Assembly (NCBI GenBank): GCA_023614405.1 | Contig: CM042691.1 | Span: 170,410,927-170,474,926 of the forward strand | Length of the DNA: 64,000 nt | Direction: 5' to 3' | Source: Avena insularis | Lineage: Eukaryota; Streptophyta; Magnoliopsida; Poales; Poaceae | Part shown: one piece after another, positions 22,238 through 36,115 of the stretch | How the letters are laid out: every line of letters starts with the position of its first letter | Position numbering within the stretch: position 1 is the first letter of the stretch | Position numbers and translations under genes: made by a program | The notes under the pieces: generated by a model | Told to the model about the DNA's origin: nothing | The model's input: the letters and a program-made list of their open reading frames with translations, nothing else | Databases searched by the model: none

Positions 22238-23883
22238 CGGGTGTTGCTATAGGATCATGACCTAGGATTGGAATAGGAAGCCATATAATTACTTAAGTCT
22301 ATGTTAACTTTGTCTTTCATCCTTATGCCTTTCGTTCTTGTAAACTCTTTTCAATTGCTATTCTCACACTTTCCTCTTTTAAATGATAGATGTGAGAAGC
22401 CACCAAGGTTGAGTATGCTGGGATCCATTCACCAAAGCTCTTTCCGAAGCAGTTGGGGGAGCTCTCGCAGTCGTTGAACCTTCTACTACCGATGTTCAAG
22501 GGAAGAAGGTTGAACACCTATGTGTATGGATATGCCATATGGGAGATCACAACCATCATTCTTGGAGATCCCACCATGCCAAACCCTGAGAATCTGAGAT
22601 ACACCAAGCGGTATGTCACCTGGTAGCAAGGAGTGGATTTGTCTATGCATGAGGCATCGTCACGCCTATGCCACCATCACGAACACCGACTTCAACTGAA
22701 TTCTCCTTTCCGTTAATTTGGAAGGCATGATGGAACCGAGAATATCGTGGTTACCCCTGGAAATAGGAACAACATGCCACCCCGTCAGAAGCATGTGTAA
22801 GACCTAGAGATTCAGACTTGGGAGCTGGGATGTAAGGTGATGCGGCCGAAGGAAGGAACTGACTATGCCCACACCGCTCTAGTAGCGCATGAGCAAGAAA
22901 TTGAAACTCTGCACACCACTATGAATGTCTTGGAACAAGCACTTATTGGAAGGGACCAGACCATAGTGCAACTCAATGGGACCATAGAGGAAAGGAATCA
23001 AACAATTGTGGAGATGACTACCCAAATTGCTGCTTTTCAAGCACAACTGAATCCTCCACCTAATGATGACAACAATGATGGTAATGGAGATGATGATAAT
23101 GATGAGGATCATGATGATGATGATGATGGAGGGAACGATGACGATGATGGAGACAATGATGATGGTGGAGATGAGGCAGTTGCCATTGCTGAGGATGAAG
23201 TGGAGGAAGATCCCGAGGAGGTGGACTTCGAGAACTCAAGTGAGGAGGATTCAGGAGAGGTGTACACACTACTATCGTGGGTCGCTCGTGGAATGAAGCG
23301 CACATACATGATTTTGGTACTGTTGGTTTAATGTGTTTAGAATGCACTTTTATGTACTCTAAAGTTTCAGGAATTTTTGTGTGAGTCTATAAATCATATA
23401 TGGCAAAGTTTTGATTGAAATTCATGATATTACTACTGCAGGTTTCTACTGTATCTATTATACTGCACGATTTTACATATTTTACTTGTAACTAGGAAAA
23501 ATCTGAATAACTAATATCTGGTGCATAATTACCCGTACTATGCACACAAAAATCATCTAAATTTAATGACGAGCTTAAGTTAGTCAAAAAATCCTGAACA
23601 GAATAGTACTATTCTGGCAGTTTTCTAGTTTATGCTTTTATATTGTCCTACTATGCTTGTAGTTGTTACCAATGTTTCTAAACTATTTTGTAGGTGACTA
23701 CTATTAGGAGAAATCCCTGGAACAATGCTTGTTTGTGTTCTTGCTTGAGTGATGATTGCATGTGGTTGCTTGTGATTGTTTTGTTGTTGTATGAGCATAA
23801 TGCATGGGTAGAAGGTTATTTCCATGGATGTTTTCTTTCTAAACTTACCTATGCTGAACCACATATGCCTCTCCATCGTTAAC
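22238..23883 (+). pseudogene. pre-gag region of element 1 with an acidic coiled-coil ORF
   Basis: From 22837 a 164-codon frame encodes a heptad-like helix (HEQEIETLHTTMNVLEQALI) followed by about 70 residues of mostly Asp, Asn and Gly from an imperfect GAT repeat, then Glu-rich residues. Upstream (22400-22830) more of the same protein is visible with stops. Downstream, 23330-23700 is non-coding. Similar pre-gag frames are known in long chromovirus elements; their function is not known to me. Confidence 0.5.
23062..23190 (+). repeat. imperfect GAT/GAC trinucleotide tract
   Basis: Runs of GATGATGATGAT interrupted by GGT, AAC and GGA codons; in frame it encodes the acidic stretch of the pre-gag ORF. 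Confidence 0.9.
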
Positions 23884-23957
23884 TAGATGAGATTTCTCAG
23901 CTCATCGAAGCCCAGGATCAACTAGAAAAGGTGATGACCCAATTCATGGCTACCCAG

Positions 23958-23991
<34 letters not shown>

Positions 23992-24545
23992 GCAATAGGA
24001 ACAACCAATCCCCAGGGTGATGCTGTTGCTAGGTTTCTGAGACTAAGGCCACCTAAATTTTCTGCTGCACCTGATCCTATGGTTGTTCTTGAATGGCTGC
24101 ATTCGGTGAACAAAGATATAGTTACTATTGGATGCACCGATGCTAAAAAGGTGAGATTTGATGTTCATCTACTAGAGGGACCAGCTACTTTGTGGTGGGA
24201 TACATTACAGATTACCCACCCGCTAGACACTATTTTCCGGGCCATGTTCGAGGAAGGGTTCAAGATCAACCATGTTTCTTCAGGGGTTTTGAGTCTGAAA
24301 AGTAAGGAGTTTTGCAACCTGCGTCAAACCAATCGCACGGTAGCGGAATATATAGAGGAATTCAATAATCTTTCACGCTATGCCCCTGAGGATGTCGACA
24401 CTGATGCTAATAGGAAAGAGAGGTTCATGGATGGCCTCAGCGATGAGCTCTCACTACAACTATTTGTGGTCTACTACCCCACTTTCCAAGAGCTGATGGA
24501 CACATTACTGCATGACCCCCCTTCATCAACGCATCGATGTTTTGC
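23884..24545 (+). pseudogene. N-terminal half of element 1 gag
   Basis: After an (AAC) run encoding poly-Asn, the frame reads PKFSAAPDPMVVLEWLHSVN, then GCTDAKKVRFDVHLLEGPAT followed by LWWDTL, then CNLRQTNRTVAEYIEEFNNL and FMDGLSDELSLQL. This is the retrotransposon gag domain (about 150 residues). A stop near 24018 separates the poly-Asn from the capsid part. The frame is lost after ELMDTLL at about 24535, where foreign sequence starts; the continuation is at 56365. Confidence 0.85.
23958..23990 (+). repeat. (AAC)11 microsatellite in gag
   Basis: Eleven perfect AAC units followed by AGCAAT. It lies in frame in the gag leader and encodes Asn. Confidence 0.95.
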
Positions 24546-24645
24546 CAAATGTCTATATAAGAATTTCTAAGTCCTACACCAATGGATCTAGAATGCGTTG
24601 CCGTTGGCGTTGCATGGGTCTACAACAACATATATATATATATAT

Positions 24646-25122
24646 GTCACTAGAGGCCGTCATATGCTCAGTTTTGCCACTAGCACGGAATGGTGCTCAG
24701 TTTTGCCACTACTTCGGGCGCAGCTGTTATAGCGAGGCCAACCAGTCGGTTTAAATGAGCATAACAAATTTTAAAAAAAATGAAAAACATGAGCATATAG
24801 TCTTATTATGTCTTATACTAACGATTCAAGTTGATAAACAAGGTATACATGCATTCAAACAAAAAATTCATATTTTGATGTATGTAGACATTGTTTATCA
24901 CGTATTCATGAATTTTTCGTTTGAATGTATATAGACCTTGTTTATCAACATAAATCTTTAGTATAAGACATAAGAAGACTATGTGAGCGGGTTTTTCATT
25001 TTTTTAATTTTTTAAAATTTGTTATGCTCATTTTAAACTGGACGATTGGTCTTGCCATAGTAGCTGCGCCCGAAGTAGTGGAAAAACTGAACACCATTGA
25101 GCATATGACGGTCTCTAGTGGC
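24646..25122. mobile_element. fold-back element with about 230-bp inverted arms
   Basis: The left arm (GTCACTAGAGGCCGTCATATG at its start) is the complement of the right arm (ending CATATGACGGTCTCTAGTGGC). Shared inner blocks include CACTACTTCGGGCGCAGCT, GAGCATAACAAATTTTA and GATAAACAAGG. The centre is near 24885. Both ends abut (TA)n tracts. The long arms suggest a Mutator-like or fold-back MITE. The left arm has a small internal duplication (CTCAGTTTTGCCACTA twice). No coding capacity. Confidence 0.85.
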
Positions 25123-25901
25123 AAACCAATAATTAACCCATATATATATATGTGCGTGTTGGTAAAGTCTGCTAAGAAGTCTTGTAAGCTTGGAATGTAT
25201 ATAGTTAGATCCTAACAACATATCACATGCGTTGGTGGTTGCCCGACATCAATGGGGCGTAATTCGATATACATTTCATTTGATCACTTTGAAAGATTGA
25301 TAGATATCACCAAAAATCAACGGTGTTTTATGTATTGCCAACAAATATTATTTGGTCATTGCCCATAGTGCAATGAGATGCTATATATACAATGAGTGAA
25401 TTGAAATACACAATATATTAAATCAACTATATTGTATTACAAAGAAATGAGTCAAAGAATATATGTTTTGTTCTAAACATTGACCATGTAACTAACATTG
25501 CAAGACATAATGTAAAACTATCAAGTTGTAGAAACACCCTCATCCTTGCTATCAGCATCCTAGTTAGGCATCATCCATTTATCATGGCAATCTACAAACA
25601 CAAAAATATATTTCTCAATAACATACCATTACAGAGAATTAATAACTTATTGAACTATAAGTGGAGCAGTAGACAAAGGTTAATATAATTTTTTCACATG
25701 ATAAATAGTTTTAACCTTTTTGAGTTGTTGTATAAACTAATTATATTTTGCTAATGTGGCATCAACACGCACTATTAATTCTCATGTACTACTTAGTGTC
25801 CTTGGTCTTATACTTCGGACTGCTACTTCTAATTGTGCACGAGAAATATTCTTGTTTAGATCTTTTGAGCTCTTAAAAGATAATATAGTTCGAACCTATT
25901 A
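25123..25901. other. AT-rich sequence without supported features
   Basis: No reading frame, RNA gene or TE terminus could be recognised. It lies between the fold-back element and a MITE inside the gag gap of element 1. Confidence 0.4.
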
Positions 25902-26021
25902 CTTTCTTTGTCCAGAAATAAGTGACTTGAGTTTCTATAGATTCATATATCTACATACTAAAATATGTCTAGATACATGTGAGTTTAGACAAATCCAAGT
26001 CACTTATCTGGACAGAGGGAG
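25902..26021. mobile_element. Stowaway-type MITE
   Basis: Ends CTTTCTTTGTCCAGAAATAAG and CTTATCTGGACAGAGGGAG are inverted copies, and TA dinucleotides flank it (25900-25901 and 26022-26023). 120 bp. Confidence 0.85.
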
Positions 26022-29000
26022 TACATACTTCATCTATAGCAGGACTTGTGTTTCATGGCTGCAGGTCCATATACTATATATCAATGTGAGTTTAGACCAT
26101 AGGTCGTATGCAATGCAAGTTTTCGTAAACATTTCTTCAAAGGTTGCTTTTATTCTTAAAAGCTATGTCCATTATCCTTCAAAGGTTTACCAGAACTTTC
26201 ATGGAGTTCCTTTCCTGCAGCGTTCGCAGCTCCTTCTCGGAACAGGGAGTAACAAGTTACAATTCTTACACTCTGCAGAGGTGCGTCACTTTACCCATGA
26301 GAGATCTTAGCTTTGTTGCACATCCGGGTGCGCATTCCCGTTCACACTTCATTGGTATGAGGCCCAGACTAAGATCCAAGCCAATCACGGTCCTTCTCCG
26401 CGACCCCGCATACAACGCAATTGTTGTATGTCCACACTCGAGGTAGACTTTTCCCAAAATAAAATGGCTATACCTTAGTTGGATACACAGAACAACCATT
26501 AACACTAGAAATATGTATTTTGTAAGCCCAGATCCACGGTAGACTTTTCCCTGTATAAAATGTCTATACCCACGATCTGCAACTTACAAATTCCTAGAAT
26601 AGTGTCCGATGCATGCGAGAGGGAGCCGATCCAGCTGACTTCTCCATCCCATTCCAAATCTCATGGTTAACGCGTAATATACGGTGCAAGAATCACTGGC
26701 GACATTGGTTGTTAAGTCCTAGGTAATATGTTCCTTTACCACCAGAACTTTCATAGTAGGTTATTACCTCATGGTACATAACCTATAATCATATTATTAT
26801 GAAAATAGTGTTTTATGACCCTTTTGAAATGCAGGTGATGACAACACTGGATTTGCAAAATACTTTACAGAAAATAATCAAAGGACATGAGCAAGTGTGA
26901 ATTTGCTTTGATATAGCGAAGTATTGCAGTCGAATGACTCAACTTGACCCTGGACCTCGGGTTCTACAAAAATATCATCATTCACCGGTAAGGATAATGT
27001 TTAAAGAAGCAATATGTTGTTATGCATAAGTAATGAGATGCATAATCTAAAGTCCCAAGTAATTCTGCAATCATTACAAGTGAGTTATATTTAAATGATT
27101 TGCTTAAGATTTTTTTTAAAGTTTACTTCATAAAAGGTATAATTGCTAGGACTCCAAGATAAACATATAAAATATGAAAGGTAAAGTATAATCATAATAT
27201 AATTCTAATATTGAGTGGTATTATGTAATCATTACAAGGTTTATGTTTTAATTTTGTTATGACTTAAAAGAAATGGTATAGTGTTTCTTTTGAAGTGGCA
27301 AAAAGAATAACATTTGAAGAAAATATTCTTTATGTTAAGTTATTCAACTCTAAAGATTAATAAGATTGAGGTTATGTTTTTTTAATAAGGTTGAAATGGT
27401 CTTGAGTCATTGTATACCTAGCTTAGAGTATAACAGACTAAAGTAAACTATAAAAACATAATTGGACTTAAGATGTAATAATTATGGCATTACTAATAAT
27501 TAGAGTTTTTCTAGACATAATCAAAGATGAAATCTTATAATTATGAAACTTTATTTTAGATATTTAAATCTAGCATGTTTAATATTTATAGTTTATACTA
27601 TATGATTTTTCTATATAAAGGAAAGTAGGTGAGTTATTTTATAGTTTATTTAGTGAATACCAAGTTTACTAAACATGATTATATATGAATTGAGATCACC
27701 TGCTTCTAATATAAGTTAATGATTTGCAAAAATAAATTTGTAAATCTTTGACTTATAGTTAGTTAAAGATTTTAAAAGAATATTATAAAGTTGATTGTTT
27801 ACACCTAGATAGTATCCTAAATTATAATTATGGGTTTAGACTATTTAGAGTTAAAACATGGTGTTTCGAATATTATTAATTCTTACTTAGGAAATAATAA
27901 TTAACAAAAGAACTAGCTCATTTAAATAATTTAGATAATTGAATATATATGATCTAGGAACTTTAAAATGTTTTTAGAATAATATATTTAGTATTATCCT
28001 AGTAAGTATTCTTACTTAAAATCTTAAAATTGAATTTTATTTATTTTTAGGTATTATCTTATTTTTTTATAAATTTTTTTAATTATTGAATGTCTTTTAA
28101 TATTGTCTTAAGTTTTATTTGTAAAATTTTATGTTAGTATTTTATTAGCTAATAGATTTCTTTTTATGCATGAAAGTGATTTTTATTTATTTTTAGGAAT
28201 TTTCTAAATTTATTAAATTTCATTTAGATATTTAAGGGTGTTAATATTTATTTGCATTTTATTAAACTTAAATAAATATGATTATATTTTTATTGGTTGG
28301 ATATTATTTTAATAAATATTTTGATGTATTAAATATATTTTTATGATTTTTATACATTTTTCTAGAGATTGAAATGTTTAGAGGGTATTTTGGTCATTTT
28401 GGTAAAATCCTTTATTTATTGGGGATTTCTTTTCTTTCTAGTCTTAACCCAGTAGCAAACTAATCTACAGGCCGATTCGGCCCACCTCGGCCAAACTGGG
28501 CTGGCCCATTCCACCCTCTTTCCTTTTCGTACACTCTTTTTAGGCACCCAGACACACCAACTCCTTTCTTTCTCGCGTTCTTCTTCTTCTATGGCCGATG
28601 CGCCGCCGGTGCCCCCCTTGGACCTTGCCAGCCACATCCAGCTCCGCCGCTTGTCATTCGGCTTCCGCTTGGTCTTCTACTTCTATTTCCCTATGCCTCA
28701 AGGCTGCTCTACTCCCCCGCGAAAGCCCCTATGAAACCCTAGCCGTGCGATCGGCTTCGATCACCGGCCCGCCACGAGCGCCTCCACTGCGCCGGCTGCT
28801 CTTAAGAGACCACCATGGCCTCCTAGTCGACACTAATGGCATCCACCATCTTCTCCTCGAGATCTAGTTATATCATGCCGCCAATGACTCCCTCCTGAAC
28901 CTCATCATCAAGCATGCCCTTCGGTCCACACGTGAAGTCTCAGATCGCCCTGCTCCCAGGACTATGGATGTTGTCGTTGCTCGATTCATTGGTTGATCTC

Positions 29001-30474
29001 CTGCTGTACCTATGTGTCGATAGTCTGGTTGTACTGGTGTGGTTATTACTGCGGCAATTTGGTTGTGTTGTCTACCTCACCCTCAAGTCCAGCGGGACGG
29101 TGTTTTAGACGCAACCCGGCATTGATCTCCTTCTCTAGTTTGTCTATGATTCCCCTCATACATTGATCACGCGTCCGATTCAGGTTATTTCTTCTGTGAC
29201 CGGCCTTCGAGCCAATGACTCTAGGTATAAGATTTAGGTTTAGATAATTTTGGAATTGGGGTATGAGGATGATCTTCTGACCAAATATTAGGTGATAGAT
29301 GGGCTGTTGTAATATAGGTTTTATATATTACTAGGTACCATTGGTTTGATTGTATTTGTGTTTTGGATCTGTTTATGTATGCCTAGTTTTGGTTCAGTCA
29401 AAGTAAATTATTTAGTCTGTGTTTTGATCTGATCCTGAAGGAATGAACACAAGCTAGTTGATTAAGTTGTGGTTAGCTCCTGTTAATAGATTAAGGGATT
29501 GGTTAACTGCAAACAAGTATCTAATTTATAAGGATAATTGTAATTTCTTGCAAATAGTGGTATGTGAGAATAAATTGATTTGGGAATACTTTTGCTGCTT
29601 GTCATTTTTGGCAGAGAGTACATATGTGCTTAATTCTTAGTTTTGTAGTTAGGAACATGTCAGATGTTATTAGACTTAGGTATGTGTTCAAGGTGACAGT
29701 GGAATTGTACTCCTAATCCTTGGTGTTGTATCTAAGAGATATGCTTTTTATGCACATATACTTTGCCATGAACTTGCTGTATGTTGTGAGCTGGTTCACA
29801 TGATAATAACTATATCCAAATGATTCCTATCTAGATTGGCTTAGGAAAATGATTTGAATCAATTTCATTTGCTTGCAGATGTGTTCATAATTTGATAAAT
29901 TTGTGAGTCTCAAGTTAAGTGAATGATAGCTTCTGCTAATATGATCCTGCTATTGTGATGCCTCCTTGGAGTGTACACAATAGCCTGATCTTTTCTAGCA
30001 TGATCATATGTTCTAATTAGTAATTGATCAGTGACTTCATTTGAAATGATTCCTGGTGACCATCACTAGGAAAATGATTTAGCTTATTTAAAGTTTATAA
30101 ACTTGATGCTTTGATCTATTGTCTATGTCATGTATGCCATAATTGTGACTTCTGTAGATGATCTAGCTGTTGTGGTACCTCTTTGGAGGATGCACAGTTG
30201 TCTAGATCAATTACATGATCTTCTACATATTTACTTGACCAAGGTTTAGTCCAACCCTTTTCTATGATGCAAAAGGCTAAGGCTCCAATTTTTAAGAATA
30301 AGAATAGATTCTATTATTATTGTTGGTATGTGCTGCTCTTGCTGCTGATGTGCTGCCTCCATACCTGGAGTGTGCATAGGAGTGGCTAGGTAGCATAATT
30401 GGTTTATTTAAGATTTTGCCCAAGACAAGGATGCAACAGGCTGATGCCAAATATTTCTACGATAAGAACAGATG
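26022..30474 (+). other. LTR-like sequence hosting element 2 (left part)
   Basis: No protein-coding region is supported. 27000-28420 is very AT-rich, 28430-28920 is GC-rich with an AAACCCTAGCCG phrase, and 28920-30474 is AT-rich again. This is the profile of a long gypsy LTR. It continues after element 2 at 54793 and seems to end GGGATGTTACA at 56364. A matching start was not found, so it is truncated or diverged on the left. Possible exons in the GC-rich block were considered and rejected. Confidence 0.5.
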
Positions 30475-33023
30475 TGTAACATCCCAAAAATATTGATCAT
30501 GATTATCAAATTCCAATCACCAAATTTAGGGTTAACAAAAACTTTTATTAATCAAAATCATATGAATGCATGTGTGTATGTGATGATTGTATGAATGCAT
30601 GAATGAACTTGTGTGATTGTTCTAAATAGCAAGGAATGGTTCAAATATGAAAACAACATCATCTAAATCAAATCCAAGCAGAAACAAATCAAGAGAAAAC
30701 TCAAACACAAACAAAACAAGCAAATGGTCATTTTTGTCAATCTTACTCACTAGGCCACTTTGAGTGTTTCTAGTCCCAGATTTCAAACAGAAACAATTCC
30801 ATTTCTTTTCACCCCTTGCTAGATCAAATAAATGTGAACCCAAGACCACATTTCAAACTTACAGAAACATTTGGCAACTTGATTCAAATGACAATTCAAA
30901 ATTGAATATTTAACATATGTGAAGATCACCTGTTTTCAAAAACTAACCAAACCAATTCACCTTGACCTTTCCATCTAACCATAGACTCCCTAGTATGTAA
31001 CTAATACACCCACCAAGTTTGAACCAAAAATTCAAATTTGAATCTCTTTCGGCCATTTTATCAAACACCTTACAAACACAAACCAAACAAACATCAAACA
31101 CTATTGTGAGCAGTGATTTGGCCTAACTTGTTCCTTCTCTAGCACACAACAGACATTTAGTAGATCATCTAGCTTAGTTATCAAGATCTAGCACTACTGT
31201 AAGCTTGCGATTGCCATCAATGGTGATTAGGCCGAGCCTCACCTTGCCACCCCACTGTCGACAGCAAGCTAGGAGCAACACCAAGCCTAGCCACCATGTC
31301 TGGGACACTGACCACAATACACCGCCACCCCATGTCCAACACCAACGACCAGCAAGCCACTGGACCACTCTATAAACGCTGCACCATATGCCTCTGCGCC
31401 ATGCCGAGAGCGCGCCAGAGCGCCACCCTCGACACGCGCCCGCAGACCGCGCGCCGCCCTCGCCGCTCGCAAGAGTGATCACCACCACTCCAGCAACCCC
31501 GCAGACACGCCCGTTTGCCGCCGCAAGACCAGGAGAGCCCGTGCACCATAAAACTTCCCGTCCGACCCGCCTAGAGCACCACAACGTTCCGTCCGTCTCG
31601 CACCGCCCCACGCCACGTAACCATGTCGTTGAGCTTCTCCAGGGATCACAACCCCACCTCTATCATCGCCCATGCCTTTAGCTCGATGTGCCGATGACAC
31701 CGATGAGCTCCACCCGCGCCCTTCGGTCCCCTCTTGGCACTATAAATAGAGGCCACCCCCGCTCGATTTCTTCACACCAACACACTACCCTCTCTCTCAG
31801 AAACACCCCACCTCACCCCCGGAGTAAGGCGAGCAGCAGGTCACCGGAATTTGGCCGGAGTCTGCCGCGGAGGAGGAAGAAGGGAATCAGTGATTGGAGC
31901 CGCCCCAGGAGAAGCCGCTGGTACCAGGAGGCTCGCCGTCGTCGACTTCATCGTTCGCCCCCATCGCCGACCCTCACCTGAGCCGAAGTGAGCCCCCGTA
32001 GACCCCAACTAGCCGCGCTAGGGTTCTGTCTCGCCGGAGTTTCCCAACAGAGACGATAGGTCACAGCCGTTGGATTAGAGTTTGATCGTGTGGTCTAGAG
32101 CACCCCGTACTGCTTCGCACCCCCTGTCATGCTGACTGGTGGGCTCATCCACTTAAACACAGCCGCGCGTGCGCTATGAATTGTGGGCCGGCCCATTTTT
32201 ATTCCCGTGTGACCCAGTAGTTTGAATTTAGGTTTATTCTTTTAGTTTCAAACTCAGTTCTGTACCTAGATTCAAAAATCAACCCAGGTCGATTCACTGA
32301 ACCAAAATGCATGAAACCAATTTTGTTAGAAAGGTACTGGAATGCTTAATCCCAACCCATTTGATTCAATTCATTTGGAATTGCAGATAGCTAATGGTAA
32401 AAATAACAAGGCAGAAGCTTTTCTGCGTTCAAACATTTTTCAAAATTTAACCACAAAAGCTTTTGAGTTGATTCGAACTCTCAAAAATATTTAACTAGAA
32501 CTTTCTGAATATATAAAAATATCTAGGTTTACATACAGAAATATTGGAAAAGCAATAAAAGAATGCCCCATAGGCCATTCTAGTCACTTTAATTAATTAA
32601 AATAAAAAGGTTAAACCTTATTAAATTGTAACACTACTTTAAATCAAATTCCCAAGTACTGAAATATGTGGTGATGACATGTGTCAACATGATCCCATGT
32701 TTTAGTTGGAGAATATTAAATCTTAAGTAGTTTTTCAATGAGTAGAAATTACTTTTCTAAAATAAAGGAAATAAAACTATTGCCTTAATCTTTGTGATGT
32801 TTGTGATGTTCCTAGATCATCCAGTGAAAACCTTTGTGTGATAAATAGAAGTAATTAAGTATTTTTTGGTGATTGTGTACCTCGTATTTATTTATAGACG
32901 CTAGTACCGACCAAGGATATGAGGAGGAAGGAGAATACTACGAGGAAGAAGCCGAGGAGAACTTCAACCACTGCTCTACTAAAGGCAAGCTAACACTTGC
33001 AACTTAGCAAGATAATCCTTGCA
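30475..33023 (+). repeat. 5' LTR of element 2, first part
   Basis: Nearly collinear with 50748-53283. It contains a TATA box TATAAATAG at 31741-31749 preceded by a GC-rich block. It ends with TTGCA (33019-33023), the target copy for element 3. Confidence 0.9.
31741..31749 (+). promoter_or_regulatory. TATA box of element 2 5' LTR
   Basis: GGCACTATAAATAGAGGCC; the same site is at 52015-52023 in the 3' LTR. The conserved context and position after the GC-rich block support a promoter. Confidence 0.7.
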
Positions 33024-35941
33024 TGTCACATCCCAAAAAAAGAAAAAAAAACTAAACGGGCCGTCGGCCCACCCGGACCGACCAGCCAGACGCACGTACC
33101 TGAAGGCCGGTCGTACGTGCGAAAATACGTTTTCTAGACCTATCTCTATTCAAACTCTTATAACTTTTTATCTACAACTTCGAATTGACTTCCGTTTATT
33201 TCTACTTGTTCCCTACTCCAATACCTATCTCTACAACGTCCCAAACCTCCATATAAACTCGTGGAGCCACAGCTGTACGAGTTTCTTTCCTCGAAATCCC
33301 GAATCTACACATGCCCGAATCTTATTTCGCTTTTTAACCCATCTAGACTTCGTCGTTTGCCTTCGGTAAAAAAACAAAAGTTGTAGGAATCGTCAAAATC
33401 TTTTAATCCCGACAAACCTCACCTCTTTTCATCCACCACAGCCGGAGAATTTCGTATCGCAATATTTCAGATCTTACGGTGTAAATCCAAGATGTACTCG
33501 CGCTCGTTTCTTCAAATCCAAATTCCTTTGGTGAGAAGGTAGGAATAATGATTCCTCACAACTTTCATGTTCTGAGTTTTTCAATTTGACCTACGGATTT
33601 GTCTTTCTAACACAGATCTATTTCTTGTCTATTCTGAGCCAAAATCGGGTCAATATCTTCTTCTAGCCAGCGGATCCTATCCAGACGGTCGAGATCCAAT
33701 CAAACCGATGCATGCCATGTTGTTATTTCGGTCAGCTTCCTCATCAACGCCACGTCAACGTCAGGTCAACATCTAGTCCCAGTCAGCATGCAAAGTCAAC
33801 TCTGTTCCAAAATGAATATTCTCCGAATATTCCGTTCGAATTTAAAATTGCATATTATAGATCTAACATGTAAAATTTATTAGAAATTCAAACCACGTCC
33901 AAAATTGCGTATAATATGTCAAATTGAAGATAATTTCAAGTAGAATCATCTAATCAGAATAGATCCAACTTTTACTGTACGTGGTTACTGCAGTAATTTA
34001 ATTAGTTTTAATGGTCTTTTAGGTTAATAAATTCATAGGAAATTATCTGTAACTCTGAAAAATATAAATAATATATTAAATTGAAGCTATTGTAATATAC
34101 ATTAATAATATCTGGTTGGATCTAGCCTTGCGGATTATTTAACCCGTAACAATTTAATTAGTTTTAATGGCTTTATAAATCATTAAATTCATAGTAAATT
34201 AATTGCTTGTCACAAAAATATAAATGATATACCGATGGAAAGCTGGTTCCATGTAGATCAACAATATGCAATTAGTTCAGCCTTTGACTGTAAGGTTTTT
34301 CCATGAAGATTTAAATGGTTTAATGGCTTATTTAGAGTAATAAATTCATAAGAAAATAGATACTGTTTAGAAAATTACAAATAATATTTCCCTGAAATCA
34401 CAATTCCGTGGAGATTACAGATATAAATTTAGTTTGATTTTTAGACAACATAAACTATATGAATCATTTAAAACCCATTAAACACTATTTAAATCATACA
34501 AAAAGATCTATAATCCGATTAGGGTGAATCCAAGTGCTAAGGTTTTGTATTGACAATATCTATACAGAGAAATTGCATGACAAATTATTTGGTACTCTTA
34601 AAAGAGAAATTCATACAGAAATATTTAAACCCATTAAAATAGTGTTTTAATCATAAGAAAATATCTATAACTCCTTTTTAGGTGATTCAAATTGCCACTG
34701 TCTCGAAATTGCATTACCTCTATCCAGTAGCATCTAGTTCATAATTTAATACGACATAAACATATTTAGTTCAATTAAAGTGGTATACAGCATATTAAAT
34801 CGATACAACTTTAGTAATAAAAGCTTTAGTGCATTAAATGACTTTCCACATGCATCATGTGATCTAACTATGTTCAGAATTAAAGTAACAACCTTTGTGA
34901 CTTATTAAATTGTCATGCATGCATTTGTTGTATTTGTTTGATCTCTATGTGCTATTGTTTATGCTGTATGCAATTGTTTGATCGATAGATTGCGAGGAGT
35001 GTAACATGTGTGATTGCAACTACTATGATTGCAAGTATTGTGGTTATGACGAGAGCAACCATTATATCTATGAGAATTGTGAGGATTATCTAATAGAATA
35101 TATCTACAACAAAGGCAAGTGGTGCTATCTTGTTCATAAATGTCCTATTGTTTTCCTATGCATTATAGATGTTTTTGTAGAATTGCATATGTAGGAATTG
35201 ATGTGTATATGCTATGCAATGTCCCATATTATTCCCTAGCATTCCTTGTTTATGAGCCACCGTTGGTAGATGTGCTTAGCCATGCTATGATGAACGAGGG
35301 CTGGGTTACATCACTGAAGTTGTTTCTAAATGTGTTGGTTTGCGAAAACTAAAACAACTTAATCAATGAATCTCCTGGGTGTGATGGGATTGATAATTTT
35401 TGGTGGTATCATTGCGGAAAGGCGCCCAGGACACTGAGAAATGATTGGTTTCTTTGTTTGGAAGATTTCGTGTGCAACCATGTGCCAATAATGAAATGGG
35501 CGGTTGGTTGAACTCAGTAGGTTGTGGTAACTCGAACCCGTGTATCCAGAGATGTAGATAGTGTAGGTTGGACCGGTGCGCGTCGGGATTGGGGAGCTAC
35601 TTCCCGAATGGTTCCTTCTTGGACTTCTCCCTATCATCACCCAATATGAGAGTGGTGGTACGAGCTGCACTGGCCAAGTCACATGGGTAAAGTGTACTAA
35701 CCCCTGCAGGGTGTATAAACTAAGTGCTTAGCCGTGTCCCCGGTTATGGACAATTTGAGCGACCTGATACTGATGCTATGATATTTCTCACTCATCCTTA
35801 TTTCTTGAATAATTAAAACTTGTTGGGTGAACATAATTGGGTAGGAGCACCTGGGAGTGAACCAGAGTGTCCTATTTATCGTATTGGAAAACTATGTTAC
35901 AAATGTTCACTACAAGGAATCTGGCTATATATGACCCTCCA

Positions 35942-36115
35942 TTTTCGTCACAAAATCGTCATAGTAGTCTGTTTATGACGATTTTATGACGATTTTGAGA
36001 TCGTCGAAAGCTGAGCGTCGCAAATGAACTATAACGACGTTTTTGGTAAAATCGTCATAACCGTCTATGACGATATTGGATCGTCATAACATCTATGACG
36101 ATCCAATATCGTCAC
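35942..36115. repeat. left subterminal repeats of the CACTA transposon
   Basis: Repeated CGTCA / ATGACGATTTT / AAATCGTCATA motifs in both orientations, at least eight within 170 bases. In En/Spm such repeats bind the TNPA-type protein; here that role is inferred from position. Confidence 0.85.

Noticed and set aside
23060..23347. Frames on both strands over the GAT repeat
   Set aside because: Trinucleotide repeats keep several frames open. Only the Asp-rich frame continues the upstream helix.
26200..26450. Possible exon around TTGTTGCACATCCGGGTGCGC
   Set aside because: Open frames are short and no splice sites, motif or homologous domain could be recognised; left as unassigned repeat.
28560..28920. 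Possible GC-rich exon with MADAPPVPP-type start
   Set aside because: The frame is short, has no splice sites with matching phase, and lies in the GC-rich block typical of long LTRs.
31174..32260. Frames in GC-rich blocks of the element 2 LTRs (also 51570-52258)
   Set aside because: Present in both LTR copies around the TATA box with different frames open; promoter sequence, not genes.
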